A stretch of DNA of 64,000 nucleotides, taken from Acidaminococcus sp. GTDB taxonomy: Bacteria; Bacillota; Negativicutes; Acidaminococcales; Acidaminococcaceae. Positions 6,947-16,857 of this stretch are shown one piece after another. Under the pieces are notes generated by a model that worked only from the letters and a program-made list of their open reading frames with translations, ran no database searches and was not told the DNA's origin. The stretch covers positions 1,426,001 through 1,490,000 of the forward strand of contig JAKVOM010000001.1 of assembly GCA_022482815.1 (NCBI GenBank). Reading direction: 5' to 3'. The position numbers and the translations under genes were made by a program. The number at the start of each line of letters is the position of its first letter. Position 1 is the stretch's first letter.

Positions 6947-9481
6947 ATGATGTATTATCTGTATAATTTTCTGGCAGTGGTGATTTGTATTTTTATCGTC
7001 CTGCCCTATTATACCTGGCGGTATTTCCGGGAAAAAGGGTTTCCCCGTCGTTTCCGGCAAAGCATGGGATTTGTCCGGGATGAGGAAATTGCCGCTGTCG
7101 CTCACCAAAATTGTATATGGATTCACGGAGCTTCCGTGGGCGAAATTGTAGCTACGAGCCCGCTGGTCAAGGAAATCCGCAAATCGATGCCGGATGCTAA
7201 GATCTTGGTGTCGGCAGTTACGACAGGCGGATATAATATGGCTCATCAGATTATTCCGGAGGCGGATGCGATTATCTACTTCCCACTGGATATGCCTTTT
7301 ATTGCCGAATCTCTGGTCAAACGGATTATGCCGCGTATTTTCATGCCGGTAGAAACGGAACTTTGGCCAAACTTTTTGAGGGCGGTCAAGCTCCGCAGAA
7401 TTCCTGTCATGATGGTCAACGGCCGTATTTCCGATAAATCTGTGAAAAGCTACCGTTACCTCTTTGGCATTTTGGCCGATATGATGGGCAGCGTGACACG
7501 TTTTTGCATGCAGTCTTCTATCGACGCCGAATATATCGCCCACCTGGGCGCCGAAAAACGTCGTATTTTTGTGACCGGCAATACCAAGTTCGATCAGACT
7601 TATGCGGAAGTTACATCGAAAGATCTGGCACAGTATAAAGCCGAACTGGGGCTGGGCGATGACTATCCTGTCATCGTGGCAGGCAGCACTCATCCGACGG
7701 AAGAAGAATCACTTTTTAAGAGTTTTGATGTCATCCGTAAGGAATTCCCGCATGCACGTCTTATTATTGCTCCGAGAAAACCGGGACGGACCAATGAAAT
7801 AACCCGTGCTGCCGAAAAACACGGCCTTACGGTGGGACTTCGCTCTCAATTGAAAGCGCTGCCGAATCCACGTCCTTTTTACAACGTAGTTCTCATTGAT
7901 ACCATCGGTGAACTGGGCCGCATTTATGCGGTCGGCGATGCTGTCTTTGTCGGTGGCAGCCTCATCCGTCACGGCGGCCATAACGTATTGGAACCGGCAG
8001 CGCATGGTAAACCGATCATCGTAGGACCGAGCATGTCAAACTTTAAGGATTCCTTCGCCCTCCTCAGCAAAGTCGGTGCTTGCGTACAGATTAAAGATGT
8101 TCCGGAAATGACGGATATGTTCCTGAAAATCTTCCGGGATGATGAGCTGCGCAAAAAAATGGGCGAGGCGTCTCTTCAGGTAATCCGCGAAAATCGCGGT
8201 GCCGCTGTCCGTACTATCAAGTATCTGGAAGAACTCCTGAGGCTGACGGCTACGGAAAGTATGGTGAATACGCACTACAAAATTAATACACGTAATATTA
8301 ATGACGAAGTTTCGCCGAAAATGCGGCCCGGCGATGCCGTGACCCAGTATCTGATGCAGCTTTCTCATGGCGAAGACAATGGAGTAATCGACTGGCTTGT
8401 CCTTGCTTTTTTGAGAGTGCTTTCAGTGCTTTATGAAGCAGGCGTGCGACTGAAACTTGCTGCCTATACGTATCATATTCTTCCAAAGACGAAACTTGAT
8501 TGCTGTGTTATCAGTATCGGTAACATTACTGTTGGTGGCACGGGCAAGACGCCTACGGCTCAGAAGGTAGCTCTCATGATCCAGAAAATGGGTTATAATG
8601 TAGTTATCCTGAACCGTGGTTATCGTTCCCATTGGAAAGAAAAAATTGGCGTTGTTTCTGATGGTAAGAAAATTTATATGACGGCTTATGAAGCTGGTGA
8701 CGAAGCTTTCCTGATGGCCAAGCAATTGCCTGGAATTCCGGTTGTTATCGGTAAGGAACGTGCGATTACCGGCCAATTTGCCGTGGATAAATTTAATGCC
8801 GAAGTGATTATCCTCGATGACGGCTATCAGCATTGGCAGCTGGTTCGTGACCTTGATGTGGTGCTTATCGATACCCTGAATATGTTCGGCAACGGCAGCA
8901 TCTTACCGCGTGGTACGCTGCGTGAGCCGCTGAAGAACTTGAAACGTGCCAGCTTGTTCCTTTTGACGAAGTGTGACCAGAGTTCCCCGATTTCCAGAGC
9001 AACGCTCTGCGATGCCCTGCATCGGTATAAACCAGGCGCTCCTATTGTGGAAAGTATCCACAAACCTTGTGACTTTATTGAAATTGCCGATTGGTATAAG
9101 AGCGATTCTTCGAAGGCACTGCCGCTTACTGCCTTGAAAGGGCAGCAGGTGATGGTATTCTCGGCTATCGGCAATCCATCTTCTTTCGAACAAACAATGG
9201 CGGCCGAAGGCCTCGATATCATCGAAGCTATCCGCTATCCGGACCATCATGATTACGGCATGGTGGAAATGCAGTATATTATGGAAAGAGCCATCAGCAA
9301 GAAGGTGAAGGCTCTTGTAACAACGGGGAAGGATGCTGTCAAGATTCCAACAGAATTCATTTATCTGCACAGAGAAGTACCTCTGTACATCCTGGACATG
9401 GAAATCCAAATTACAAGCGGACAGAAAGAATTTGAAGACACTATTACTGCCGCAATTAAAAAGGAGCAACCAGAGAAATGA
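6947..9481 (+). CDS. waaA/lpxK: WaaA-LpxK bifunctional fusion (Kdo transferase / lipid A 4'-kinase)
   Basis: One 844-residue frame. Residues 1 to about 425 are WaaA/KdtA, the GT30 Kdo transferase, with an N-terminal membrane anchor, the catalytic-base motif HGASVGE and a CMP-Kdo-binding C-terminal half (GGSLIRHGGHNVLEPA). After a linker, residues about 475-844 are LpxK, the tetraacyldisaccharide 4'-kinase, with P-loop GGTGKTP (about residue 530), DDGYQHW and LPRGTLREPL. LpxK makes lipid IVA, which WaaA then uses, so the fusion joins consecutive steps, with the later enzyme at the N-terminus. No stop or frameshift lies between the halves. It overlaps kdsB by 4 nt. Confidence 0.94.
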   Translation: MMYYLYNFLAVVICIFIVLPYYTWRYFREKGFPRRFRQSMGFVRDEEIAAVAHQNCIWIHGASVGEIVATSPLVKEIRKSMPDAKILVSAVTTGGYNMAHQIIPEADAIIYFPLDMPFIAESLVKRIMPRIFMPVETELWPNFLRAVKLRRIPVMMVNGRISDKSVKSYRYLFGILADMMGSVTRFCMQSSIDAEYIAHLGAEKRRIFVTGNTKFDQTYAEVTSKDLAQYKAELGLGDDYPVIVAGSTHPTEEESLFKSFDVIRKEFPHARLIIAPRKPGRTNEITRAAEKHGLTVGLRSQLKALPNPRPFYNVVLIDTIGELGRIYAVGDAVFVGGSLIRHGGHNVLEPAAHGKPIIVGPSMSNFKDSFALLSKVGACVQIKDVPEMTDMFLKIFRDDELRKKMGEASLQVIRENRGAAVRTIKYLEELLRLTATESMVNTHYKINTRNINDEVSPKMRPGDAVTQYLMQLSHGEDNGVIDWLVLAFLRVLSVLYEAGVRLKLAAYTYHILPKTKLDCCVISIGNITVGGTGKTPTAQKVALMIQKMGYNVVILNRGYRSHWKEKIGVVSDGKKIYMTAYEAGDEAFLMAKQLPGIPVVIGKERAITGQFAVDKFNAEVIILDDGYQHWQLVRDLDVVLIDTLNMFGNGSILPRGTLREPLKNLKRASLFLLTKCDQSSPISRATLCDALHRYKPGAPIVESIHKPCDFIEIADWYKSDSSKALPLTALKGQQVMVFSAIGNPSSFEQTMAAEGLDIIEAIRYPDHHDYGMVEMQYIMERAISKKVKALVTTGKDAVKIPTEFIYLHREVPLYILDMEIQITSGQKEFEDTITAAIKKEQPEK

Positions 9482-10272
9482 AAATCTTATGTGTGATTCC
9501 GGCCAGATATAGTTCTACCCGCCTGCCCGGAAAACCGTTGGCCATGATAGCGGGTAAGACGATGATTCAGCGCGTTTATGAACGAGCTGCGCAGGCTACG
9601 AAACCGGACGAAGTCCTTGTAGCGACCGACGATGAAAGAATTAAGGAGGCCGTAGAAGGATTTGGCGGCAAGGCCATGATGACAGCTGCCACTCATCCCA
9701 GCGGGACGGATCGCCTTGCAGAAGTAGCTCTGAGCTATGATCAGATGGATGTCATTATCAATGTACAGGGGGATGAACCGATGATTCCTCCGACTTTGAT
9801 TGATGAACTTTGCCAGGCTTTTGAAGACAATCCTCAGTTGCAGATGGCAACGGCAAAGACATTGATGCAGCCTGAGGACTATAACAATCCGAATGCGGTC
9901 AAAGTTGTGACGGATCAAAGTGGGTATGCGCTGTATTTTTCACGCAGCCTCATGCCGTATCCGCGCTATAAGACCGCTGATTATAAGGTGTATAAACATA
10001 TCGGCATTTACGCTTACCGTCGTGATTTTTTGCTCAAATTTGCCGCACTCCTGCCGACGACGCTTGAACAAATCGAAGGCCTGGAGCAACTCAGAGCACT
10101 CGAGAACGGTACGCGCATCAAGGTGCTGACAACTGATTTCCAAGGTATTGGCATTGATACTCAGGATGATCTGGATAGAGCCAATAAAGTGTTCGCTGAG
10201 ATGGAAGCGGAAAAAGCAGCCAAGGAAGCCGCTGCCGAGAAAGCTGCTCAGGGCGGCACAGAAAAGGAGTAA
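9478..10272 (+). CDS. kdsB: KdsB, CMP-Kdo synthetase
   Basis: A 3-deoxy-manno-octulosonate cytidylyltransferase that activates Kdo with CTP for the adjacent WaaA domain. The N-terminal [19 protein letters not shown] nucleotide-binding loop, [11 protein letters not shown] and the conserved KHIGIYAYR are all present. The protein has 264 residues, slightly longer than the usual 245-250 because of an Ala/Glu/Lys-rich tail (about residues 240-264) that looks disordered. The ATGA overlap with waaA/lpxK indicates translational coupling. Confidence 0.96.
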   Translation: MKILCVIPARYSSTRLPGKPLAMIAGKTMIQRVYERAAQATKPDEVLVATDDERIKEAVEGFGGKAMMTAATHPSGTDRLAEVALSYDQMDVIINVQGDEPMIPPTLIDELCQAFEDNPQLQMATAKTLMQPEDYNNPNAVKVVTDQSGYALYFSRSLMPYPRYKTADYKVYKHIGIYAYRRDFLLKFAALLPTTLEQIEGLEQLRALENGTRIKVLTTDFQGIGIDTQDDLDRANKVFAEMEAEKAAKEAAAEKAAQGGTEKE

Positions 10273-10276
10273 TTGC

Positions 10277-11104
10277 ATGAAAACTGTTACGATTGGTTCC
10301 TACGAAGTGGGGCAGGGCCATCCGCTCCTCATTATTGCAGGTCCTTGTGTACTGGAAGGGTACGAACGCAGCCTTGCCATTGGTAAAAGAGCTAAGGCTA
10401 TCTGTGAAAAATTGGGACTGCCGTATGTCTTTAAAGCTTCTTATGATAAGGCCAACCGGTCTGCGTTGGATTCTTACCGCGGACCCGGTATTGAAGAAGG
10501 ACTGCAGATTCTGGCGCAGATCAAAAAGGATTTGAATGTACCTGTGATCAGTGATGTGCACGAAACCTGGCAGGTTGAAAAAGCTGCAGAAGTCCTGGAT
10601 ATCATCCAGATTCCGGCTTTCTTGTGCCGCCAGACGGATTTGCTCGTGGCTGCGGCGCATACGGGACGCGTGGTGAACGTCAAAAAAGGACAGTTCCTTG
10701 CACCCTGGGATATGAAAAATGTTGTCAATAAACTCGTCGGCTCCGGCACAGAAAAAATCATGCTGACCGAACGGGGCGCCAGCTTCGGTTACAATACGCT
10801 CGTGACGGATATGCGGTCTCTGCCGATCATGCGCGGCTTAGGTTATCCGGTCATTATGGATGTAACCCATTCCGTCCAGGTCCCGGGCGGCCAAGGTACG
10901 TCTTCCGGCGGACAGAGCCAGTTTGCACCGCATATGGCACGGGCTGCTGTTGCTGTCGGTGTAGATGGGCTCTTTATGGAAGTTCATGATAATCCGGCGG
11001 AAGCCCTTTCGGACGGACCGAACATGATTGCTTTGGATAAATTGGAAAAAGTATTGAGCGACGCGAAGGCCATTGACAAGATTGCCCGCGGTACCATTTA
11101 CTGA
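10277..11104 (+). CDS. kdsA: KdsA, 3-deoxy-8-phosphooctulonate synthase
   Basis: Condenses arabinose 5-phosphate and PEP to Kdo-8-phosphate. The 275-residue TIM-barrel shows [21 protein letters not shown], the [11 protein letters not shown] segment and [11 protein letters not shown]. The start is the ATG at 10277, 8 nt after AAAGGAG, although the open frame extends upstream within kdsB. It is followed immediately by kdsD, which supplies its arabinose 5-phosphate. Confidence 0.97.
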   Translation: MKTVTIGSYEVGQGHPLLIIAGPCVLEGYERSLAIGKRAKAICEKLGLPYVFKASYDKANRSALDSYRGPGIEEGLQILAQIKKDLNVPVISDVHETWQVEKAAEVLDIIQIPAFLCRQTDLLVAAAHTGRVVNVKKGQFLAPWDMKNVVNKLVGSGTEKIMLTERGASFGYNTLVTDMRSLPIMRGLGYPVIMDVTHSVQVPGGQGTSSGGQSQFAPHMARAAVAVGVDGLFMEVHDNPAEALSDGPNMIALDKLEKVLSDAKAIDKIARGTIY

Positions 11105-11122
11105 TTGATGGGAGTGACGGTA

Positions 11123-12088
11123 ATGCTGGAAAAAGCAAAAGAAACATTGAAAACGGAAGCGGATTCCATTCTGGAGCTGCTTCCGCGGATAGATGAACAC
11201 TTCCAGGCAGCGCTGGATATGATTTTGGCCTGCCCAGGCCGTATTGTAGTTACCGGCATGGGAAAATCTGGAATCATTGGCCGCAAGATTTCCGCGACGC
11301 TCGCCAGTACGGGTACCCCTTCGTTCTATCTTCATCCAGCCGAAGGCATTCACGGAGATTTGGGAATGGTCACGGCGAACGACGTAGTTCTTGCCCTTTC
11401 CAACAGCGGTGAAACGGGGGAAGTATTGCACCTCCTGCCATCTCTGCGCCGTATTGGGGCTAAGATTATTGCCATGGTCGGCAACCCGGAATCAACGCTG
11501 GCCAAGAATGCAGATATTGTTCTCAATGTCGGTATTACAAAAGAAGCCTGCCCGCTGGGGCTCGCTCCGACAAGCAGCACGACGGCTGCCCTCGCTTTTG
11601 GTGATGCCCTGGCGATGGAGCTACTGAGTGCACGCAAATTCACGGCCAACCAGTTTGCTATTTTCCACCCGGGCGGCAGTCTGGGACGCAAATTGCTCCT
11701 GACCGTCAACGATATAATGCATAAGGGCGATGAAAATCCCCTTGTGCCGGCTGATATGAGCGTCAAAGATGCCCTTTTTGTAATCACGGATAAGGGCCTT
11801 GGTGCCGTTTCCGTCGTCGACAAAGAACATCATTTGGTCGGGCTCCTGACAGATGGTGATATCCGCCGCGGTTTCTCACGCAGTCTGGAATGCATGAATC
11901 GTCCTGTCAGGGAACTGATGACAAAGCATCCGAAGACAATTACCAGTAACAAGCTCGCTGCTGAGGCACTGCACCTCATGGAAAGCAACAAGCCGCGTCC
12001 GATTACGGTACTGCCCGTCATCGACGAGGAAAAGCGCGTAATCGGTCTGCTGCATATGACCGATTTGGTCCATCAAGGAGTGGTATAA
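11123..12088 (+). CDS. kdsD: KdsD, arabinose-5-phosphate isomerase (SIS + two CBS)
   Basis: Interconverts ribulose 5-phosphate and arabinose 5-phosphate, the first step towards Kdo. An N-terminal sugar-isomerase (SIS) domain carries VTGMGKSGIIGRK and LALSNSGETGEV; two CBS domains follow (about residues 200-321). The 321-residue form is the standard length. The ATG at 11123 with GGGAG upstream is preferred over the TTG/ATG pair at 11105-11110, which sits directly on the kdsA stop. The ATG of kdsC begins at the next base after its stop codon. Confidence 0.95.
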   Translation: MLEKAKETLKTEADSILELLPRIDEHFQAALDMILACPGRIVVTGMGKSGIIGRKISATLASTGTPSFYLHPAEGIHGDLGMVTANDVVLALSNSGETGEVLHLLPSLRRIGAKIIAMVGNPESTLAKNADIVLNVGITKEACPLGLAPTSSTTAALAFGDALAMELLSARKFTANQFAIFHPGGSLGRKLLLTVNDIMHKGDENPLVPADMSVKDALFVITDKGLGAVSVVDKEHHLVGLLTDGDIRRGFSRSLECMNRPVRELMTKHPKTITSNKLAAEALHLMESNKPRPITVLPVIDEEKRVIGLLHMTDLVHQGVV

Positions 12089-12676
12089 ATGGGAACGTCC
12101 GGTGTAGTCCGTAACAACGAAATAGAGAGATTTCTGAACCGGGATGATAAACTGGCCAGTATTGAACTTTTGGCCCTCGATGTGGACGGGGTCATGACGG
12201 ATGGCAGTATTATCATCGGCCAGGAAGGTGAACTGAGCAAGCATTTTGACGCTCATGACGGCATGGGACTCAGCCTTGCCATGCGTCACGGTATACAGGT
12301 AGCCCTTGTTACCGGACGACACAGCGAAATCGTGCTGCACCGCGCTATGGAACTGGGAATCAGCAACGTTTATGAGAATGTGGCTTATAAAGGCAAGATG
12401 CTGGAAGAGATTGCTCAGCAGCTGCATATTCCTATGGGACATGTTGCCTTTATGGGTGATGACCTTAATGATTTACCGGCTTTCATGAAAGCAGCTATCA
12501 GTTTTGCTCCCTCGGATGCAGTCCCGGAAGTCCGGGAACGGGCCTATTACGTAACGGAACATGAAGGAGGACACGGCGCGGTACGTGAAGTGTGCGAGAA
12601 GATTTTAAAAGCTAAGGGCGTCTGGAATGAGATTGTCAAAGGCTATTTGGAGCATGGCGTTGGAGATAAACAATAA
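12089..12676 (+). CDS. kdsC: KdsC, Kdo-8-phosphate phosphatase (HAD)
   Basis: Removes phosphate from Kdo-8-phosphate to give Kdo. It is a capless HAD phosphatase of 195 residues with DVDGVMTDGS (motif I), VTGRHS (motif II), the conserved Lys region and GDDLNDLPAF (motif IV). It starts directly after the kdsD stop, uses AAGGAG inside kdsD, and overlaps the next gene by one base. Confidence 0.95.
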   Translation: MGTSGVVRNNEIERFLNRDDKLASIELLALDVDGVMTDGSIIIGQEGELSKHFDAHDGMGLSLAMRHGIQVALVTGRHSEIVLHRAMELGISNVYENVAYKGKMLEEIAQQLHIPMGHVAFMGDDLNDLPAFMKAAISFAPSDAVPEVRERAYYVTEHEGGHGAVREVCEKILKAKGVWNEIVKGYLEHGVGDKQ

Positions 12677-13545
12677 TGCTGTATAGTGTATTAAAAGGCA
12701 TGAGCACATTTATTTCCTGGCTCCCTTATAAATTGGTCGTCCGGCTGGGAAGGAATTGTGGTAAAATATACTGGCGCGTTGCTAAAAAGCAACGCATCCG
12801 GGCGGAAGAAACTATAGTGGAGCGCATGGGTGTTACGCCGCAGGAAGGACACGATATTATCTATCGTCTGTTCCTGAACCTGGGCATGACTTTCATGGAA
12901 ATGCTCTATATGCCTGCTTTGAACAAAGATAATATTCGCGGGCTTGTCAAGTTTGATCGGCCTGATGTATTATGGGAGGCACTGGCCCAGAAAAAAGGCG
13001 TTGTCATGTTGGCCTGCCATATGGATAACTGGGAATGGCTGGGGGCGGCTCTGGCGCTTAACGGGTTCCCGCTCAGCGCGGTGGAAAAACCGCAGCCGAA
13101 TCCCGTATACAGTGACTTTATGAACGAATTACGGCGCGGCGTCGGTCAGGAAATCTTTGCCCGCGGGACGAATGAAATCCTGGGTTGTGCCCGCGCTATG
13201 AAAAAAGGCCGTATGCTGGGCCTCATCGCAGACCAGGACGGCGGTCCCAGAGGAATTTTTGTTCCTTTTTTTGGAAAAATGGCTTCGACGCCGGAAGGAC
13301 CGGCTTACTTTGCCCGTAAATTCAATGCACCTGTGATTCCGATATTTATTGTTCGGAGACCGGGCGGATACGGTCATCAGGTCTTTGTGAAGGATCCGAT
13401 TTATTACGAAAATACGGGAGACCAGAAGCACGACGATTACGTCATCACACTGAAGATGACTCAGGAAGTAGAAAAAATTATTCGACAGTATCCTGATAAC
13501 TGGATTTGGTTCCAGCATCGCTGGAATACGCCTTACGAGGGATGA
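12676..13545 (+). CDS. Lysophospholipid (lipid A) acyltransferase, LpxL/HtrB family
   Basis: A 289-residue membrane-associated late acyltransferase for lipid A. An N-terminal hydrophobic segment is followed by the catalytic HX4E motif in CHMDNWEWLG (about residue 115), LGLIADQDGG, FFGKMASTPEGPA and the C-terminal NWIWFQHRWN. It is the second LpxL-type protein of the cluster; the truncated one at the window start shares the same C-terminal landmarks. The pair probably adds the two secondary acyl chains, but which does which is not visible. It is flanked by kdsC and lptC with no gap. Confidence 0.9.
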   Translation: MLYSVLKGMSTFISWLPYKLVVRLGRNCGKIYWRVAKKQRIRAEETIVERMGVTPQEGHDIIYRLFLNLGMTFMEMLYMPALNKDNIRGLVKFDRPDVLWEALAQKKGVVMLACHMDNWEWLGAALALNGFPLSAVEKPQPNPVYSDFMNELRRGVGQEIFARGTNEILGCARAMKKGRMLGLIADQDGGPRGIFVPFFGKMASTPEGPAYFARKFNAPVIPIFIVRRPGGYGHQVFVKDPIYYENTGDQKHDDYVITLKMTQEVEKIIRQYPDNWIWFQHRWNTPYEG

Positions 13546-13562
13546 GGAAAGGAACGGTCTGC

Positions 13563-14114
13563 ATGCGCGAAAAACGTACAATTTTGGTCATTCTTGGGGC
13601 CATTTTGCTCATGGGCGGCGTGATCGGCTGGCTGCTCAGCAGTAAGCCGACGACGGGCACCGTGAAGGAAGTTAAGCAGACGGATCCCCATCAGGTGACG
13701 GGTTCTACCATAGAGGAAGCTAAAGATGGCAAGACAGTATGGACGCTCACCGTGGATTCCATGGTATACGACAAGGATACGATGATTGACCATATGAAGG
13801 GCATCAAGGGCACCTTCTATGACAAAGATGGTACGACGATGACGGTCACTGCCGATGAAGGACAGGTCAACGTCAAAACGAAAAACGTCGTACTGACTAA
13901 GAATCCTGTAGGGACTACTTCCACGAATGGCAGAGTCACTGCGGATAAAATCACCTGGATGAATGAGAAGCAGATTGTCGTGGCAGAAGGGAATGCCCGG
14001 CTGGTGAAAGATGATATTGTAGCTACCGGGGATAAGGCAACGTTCAACGTACCCATGGAACGTGCTAAGCTTGAAGGAAACGGAAAGGTACAGAAGGGAG
14101 AATCGGAACAGTGA
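13563..14114 (+). CDS. lptC: LptC, LPS export bitopic periplasmic protein
   Basis: A protein of about 183 residues with an N-terminal membrane anchor (TILVILGAILLMGGVIGWLL) and a beta-jellyroll LptC domain (about residues 50-180: VYDKDTMIDHMKGIKGTFYD, then VTADEGQVNVKTKNV). It links the LptB-F/G motor to the periplasmic LptA bridge. The start at 13563 fits the anchor; an in-frame ATG at 13542 overlapping the previous stop is an alternative. It overlaps lptA by 4 nt. Confidence 0.88.
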   Translation: MREKRTILVILGAILLMGGVIGWLLSSKPTTGTVKEVKQTDPHQVTGSTIEEAKDGKTVWTLTVDSMVYDKDTMIDHMKGIKGTFYDKDGTTMTVTADEGQVNVKTKNVVLTKNPVGTTSTNGRVTADKITWMNEKQIVVAEGNARLVKDDIVATGDKATFNVPMERAKLEGNGKVQKGESEQ

Positions 14115-14968
14115 AAATCAAGGCAATGCTTGTAATGGGTCTCGTAGCCGGTCTTCTGTCCGTGGGTGCCACTGCGTTTGCGGCCTCTTCTGTGAGCGGA
14201 GACGTAGTTGATTATGATTTTCGGAGCGGCCAGGCGGTCGTAAAGGGAAATGTTCAAATCACGCACGATAAAGGCACGGCTTCCTGCCGGGAGGCAGAGT
14301 ATAATACAAAAACCGGTGAAGGAAAATTGACGGGCAACGTGGTTGCCGACCAGGAAGATGCCCATCTGACGTGCTCGACCCTCGTCATTAAGAAAAAAGG
14401 AAATTATCTTTCGGCAATAGGGGATGCTGTCCTTAAAAAGGCAGATAAGACGCTGCGTGCAGCTCAGGTAAACTATGATTCGGATGCGCAATATGCCGAG
14501 ACGATCGGTGATTGGGCTCAGATGACCATGGATGATGGTTCCTCTCTTGATGCGGCGGAAATGAAATACAACATGGCCTCCGGAGTGGCAAATGCCGAAG
14601 GTAACGTGCGGCTTATCAGTCCGCCCCGGAACCTGACGGCTCGCTCCGACAGGGCGATTTATAACACCAATGAAGAAGAAGGTACAATTTATCTGATTGG
14701 CAACGCTACGGCTACGCAGGATGGCAATACGGTCAGCGGTGATCAGCTGGTCGTTCGCGGTGCCGGCGGTAAGGTTGCTGCAGCTGACGGCAATGTAAAG
14801 ATGATTATCGTTCCGCAGCAGCAGAATAATGATGAAAATTCGGAAACGCTCATTTGCGACGTCGTCGGAGATGAAAATATACCGGAAGAAGTTTATAAGT
14901 TCTATAACTGGCCCGGAGAACCTGCGGAAGTGGGTGTAACGCAGCTGGAAGAAGTGCAAATGGCGTAA
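14111..14968 (+). CDS. lptA: LptA, periplasmic LPS transport protein (OstA family)
   Basis: A 285-residue exported protein with a signal peptide (cleavage near ATAFA, about residue 24) and OstA-type beta-strand repeats of the form [19 protein letters not shown] and [13 protein letters not shown]. It forms the LPS bridge across the periplasm. It starts with GTG at 14111 inside the lptC stop (GTGA). It is longer than the E. coli protein (185 aa), consistent with the longer, repeat-rich LptA of Negativicutes. Confidence 0.9.
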   Translation: MKIKAMLVMGLVAGLLSVGATAFAASSVSGDVVDYDFRSGQAVVKGNVQITHDKGTASCREAEYNTKTGEGKLTGNVVADQEDAHLTCSTLVIKKKGNYLSAIGDAVLKKADKTLRAAQVNYDSDAQYAETIGDWAQMTMDDGSSLDAAEMKYNMASGVANAEGNVRLISPPRNLTARSDRAIYNTNEEEGTIYLIGNATATQDGNTVSGDQLVVRGAGGKVAAADGNVKMIIVPQQQNNDENSETLICDVVGDENIPEEVYKFYNWPGEPAEVGVTQLEEVQMA

Positions 14969-14984
14969 AGGAGCAGTAAGCAGA

Positions 14985-15704
14985 GTGAAGATACGCACAG
15001 AAAATCTCGTGAAGGAATACGGCGGCCGGCGGGTTGTCGATCATATTTCCCTGGAAGTAGAGCAGGGAACCATTGTCGGCCTTCTGGGCAAAAACGGCGC
15101 CGGTAAAACCACGACCTTCTATATGATAGTCGGGCTCGAGCATCCGGATGGCGGTCATGTCTATCTGGATGACCGGGATATAACCCATCTCCCTATGTAT
15201 AAAAGAGCTCTTGCCGGTGTTGGGTACCTTCCCCAGGAAGCTTCAGTCTTTCGGAAGCTGACGGTGGAGCAAAATCTTTTAGCTATTTTGGAGCAGGTTG
15301 AATCGGATAAGAAGAAGCAGCAGGAAAAGATGGAATCCCTTATTGAGGAATTCCATATCGGCCATATCCGTAAGAGCATCGGCACGGCCCTTTCGGGCGG
15401 TGAGCGCCGCCGTGTCGAAATTGCTCGGGCACTTGCCATGGACCCTGCATTTATCCTTTTGGATGAACCTTTTGCCGGTATCGACCCGATTGCTGTAGCA
15501 GACATTCAGCAGATGGTCTACCATCTGGCAAAGCGCGGTATCGGAGTGCTGATTACGGACCATAACGTCCGTGAGACCCTGAGTATCGTAGACAAAGCCT
15601 ATATTGTCAACGAAGGCAAAATCATGGTAGAAGGCACGAGTGAGAAAGTCGCAGCCGACCCGATCGCTCGTAAATACTACCTTGGTGATAATTTCCGGCT
15701 GTAA
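14985..15704 (+). CDS. lptB: LptB, LPS export ABC ATPase
   Basis: The cytoplasmic ATPase that powers LPS extraction. The 239-residue protein has Walker [10 protein letters not shown] (about residues 35-43), the Q-loop [12 protein letters not shown] typical of LptB, signature LSGGERRR and Walker [14 protein letters not shown]. It starts with GTG at 14985. It partners the following LptF/G permease. Confidence 0.96.
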   Translation: MKIRTENLVKEYGGRRVVDHISLEVEQGTIVGLLGKNGAGKTTTFYMIVGLEHPDGGHVYLDDRDITHLPMYKRALAGVGYLPQEASVFRKLTVEQNLLAILEQVESDKKKQQEKMESLIEEFHIGHIRKSIGTALSGGERRRVEIARALAMDPAFILLDEPFAGIDPIAVADIQQMVYHLAKRGIGVLITDHNVRETLSIVDKAYIVNEGKIMVEGTSEKVAADPIARKYYLGDNFRL

Positions 15705-15717
15705 GGAGAGGCATCTT

Positions 15718-16809
15718 ATGAAAATTTTAGACAAATACATACTCAAACAGATGCTGCAGCCTTTTGTCTTCGGTGTTGCTGCCTTTTCGACGATTTTTGT
15801 GGCAAGCTCCTTTCTGTTTCGCGTGACACAATATATTACGCAATACGGCGCTTCTTATTCTTCGCTGTTTCGCCTTTTTCTGTGCCTTATGCCGGAAGTC
15901 ATCAACTATACATTTCCAATGTCTATGCTGCTGGCTTCCCTGCTTACGATGGGACAGCTTTCCGGTAATAGTGAAATTACGGCAATGCGCAGCGGCGGCT
16001 TAAGCTTCCGTCGTATTGCCGCTCCGATCCTGACTGCCGGTTTTATCGTCAGTCTTTTTTCAGTCGTTTGGGCTGAAAAGGTCGTCCCTCCGGCTAAAGC
16101 CGAATACGAACGGATTATCCAGCAGGAAATTAAGAATAATACCAAACCCCGTACCCAGAATCACGTTCTGATCAAGAATATTCATAACGGACAGCTGGAA
16201 CGCTTGACCTATGCCCGTACTTTTGATGAAAATGCGGGCGAGATGAAGGATATTACCATCGAGGAATGGAATAACGGGCGCGTGGTTCGCATTCAGCGTA
16301 CGCCGTCCGCCAAGTGGGAAAACGGTACCTGGATTATGGAGAAGGGAACCGTTACGGAACTTACCGGTGAGGAAGGCCTGACGAGAACGATGACCTTCGA
16401 TAAGCAGGTGCTTCCGATTTCCGAAACACCGAAGGCTATTACCCTGGATCAAAAAGACCCGGATGAAATGACCATCGGTGAACTGAAGATGTATATCGGC
16501 ATTTTGGAACGGCAGTATCAGCCGACCAGTAAATATGTCATGGAAATCTACAGCCGGTTTACCGTACCTCTGGCCAGCTTCTTCTTTGCGCTCATCGGTG
16601 TGCCTCTTGGCGTGCAGAGCCAGCGCAGTGGTACCTCTATGGGGCTTGGCTTCAGTGTGGTTATTATCTTCATTTACTACTCCATTATGACCTTTATGAC
16701 AGGTCTTGGTCAGGGCGGTGTCATTCCGCCGCTGATTGCTGCGGCTACCCCGAACGTGCTCTGCGGGGCATTAGGGTGCTGGATGATTTGGAAGAAAGAT
16801 AAAGCATAA
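15718..16809 (+). CDS. LptF/LptG family LPS export permease
   Basis: A 363-residue YjgP/YjgQ-type permease: N-terminal KILDKYILKQMLQPFVFG, three helices, a periplasmic beta-jellyroll (about residues 130-270) and three C-terminal helices. It takes LPS from the inner membrane and passes it to LptC. The ATG at 15718 has AAGGAGAGG upstream. Only one such gene is present here, so it either works as a homodimer or the partner is elsewhere. It is the last gene of the operon and is followed by a strong terminator. Confidence 0.92.
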   Translation: MKILDKYILKQMLQPFVFGVAAFSTIFVASSFLFRVTQYITQYGASYSSLFRLFLCLMPEVINYTFPMSMLLASLLTMGQLSGNSEITAMRSGGLSFRRIAAPILTAGFIVSLFSVVWAEKVVPPAKAEYERIIQQEIKNNTKPRTQNHVLIKNIHNGQLERLTYARTFDENAGEMKDITIEEWNNGRVVRIQRTPSAKWENGTWIMEKGTVTELTGEEGLTRTMTFDKQVLPISETPKAITLDQKDPDEMTIGELKMYIGILERQYQPTSKYVMEIYSRFTVPLASFFFALIGVPLGVQSQRSGTSMGLGFSVVIIFIYYSIMTFMTGLGQGGVIPPLIAAATPNVLCGALGCWMIWKKDKA

Positions 16810-16810
16810 A

Positions 16811-16853
16811 AAGAACCGTGAAACAATGATCTATTGTTTCACGGTTCTTTTTA
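16811..16853 (+). terminator. Terminator of the lipid A/Kdo/Lpt operon
   Basis: A perfect 17-bp stem (AAGAACCGTGAAACAAT with its complement), 5-nt loop and T run, directly after lptF/G. Confidence 0.92.
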
Positions 16854-16857
16854 TGCC

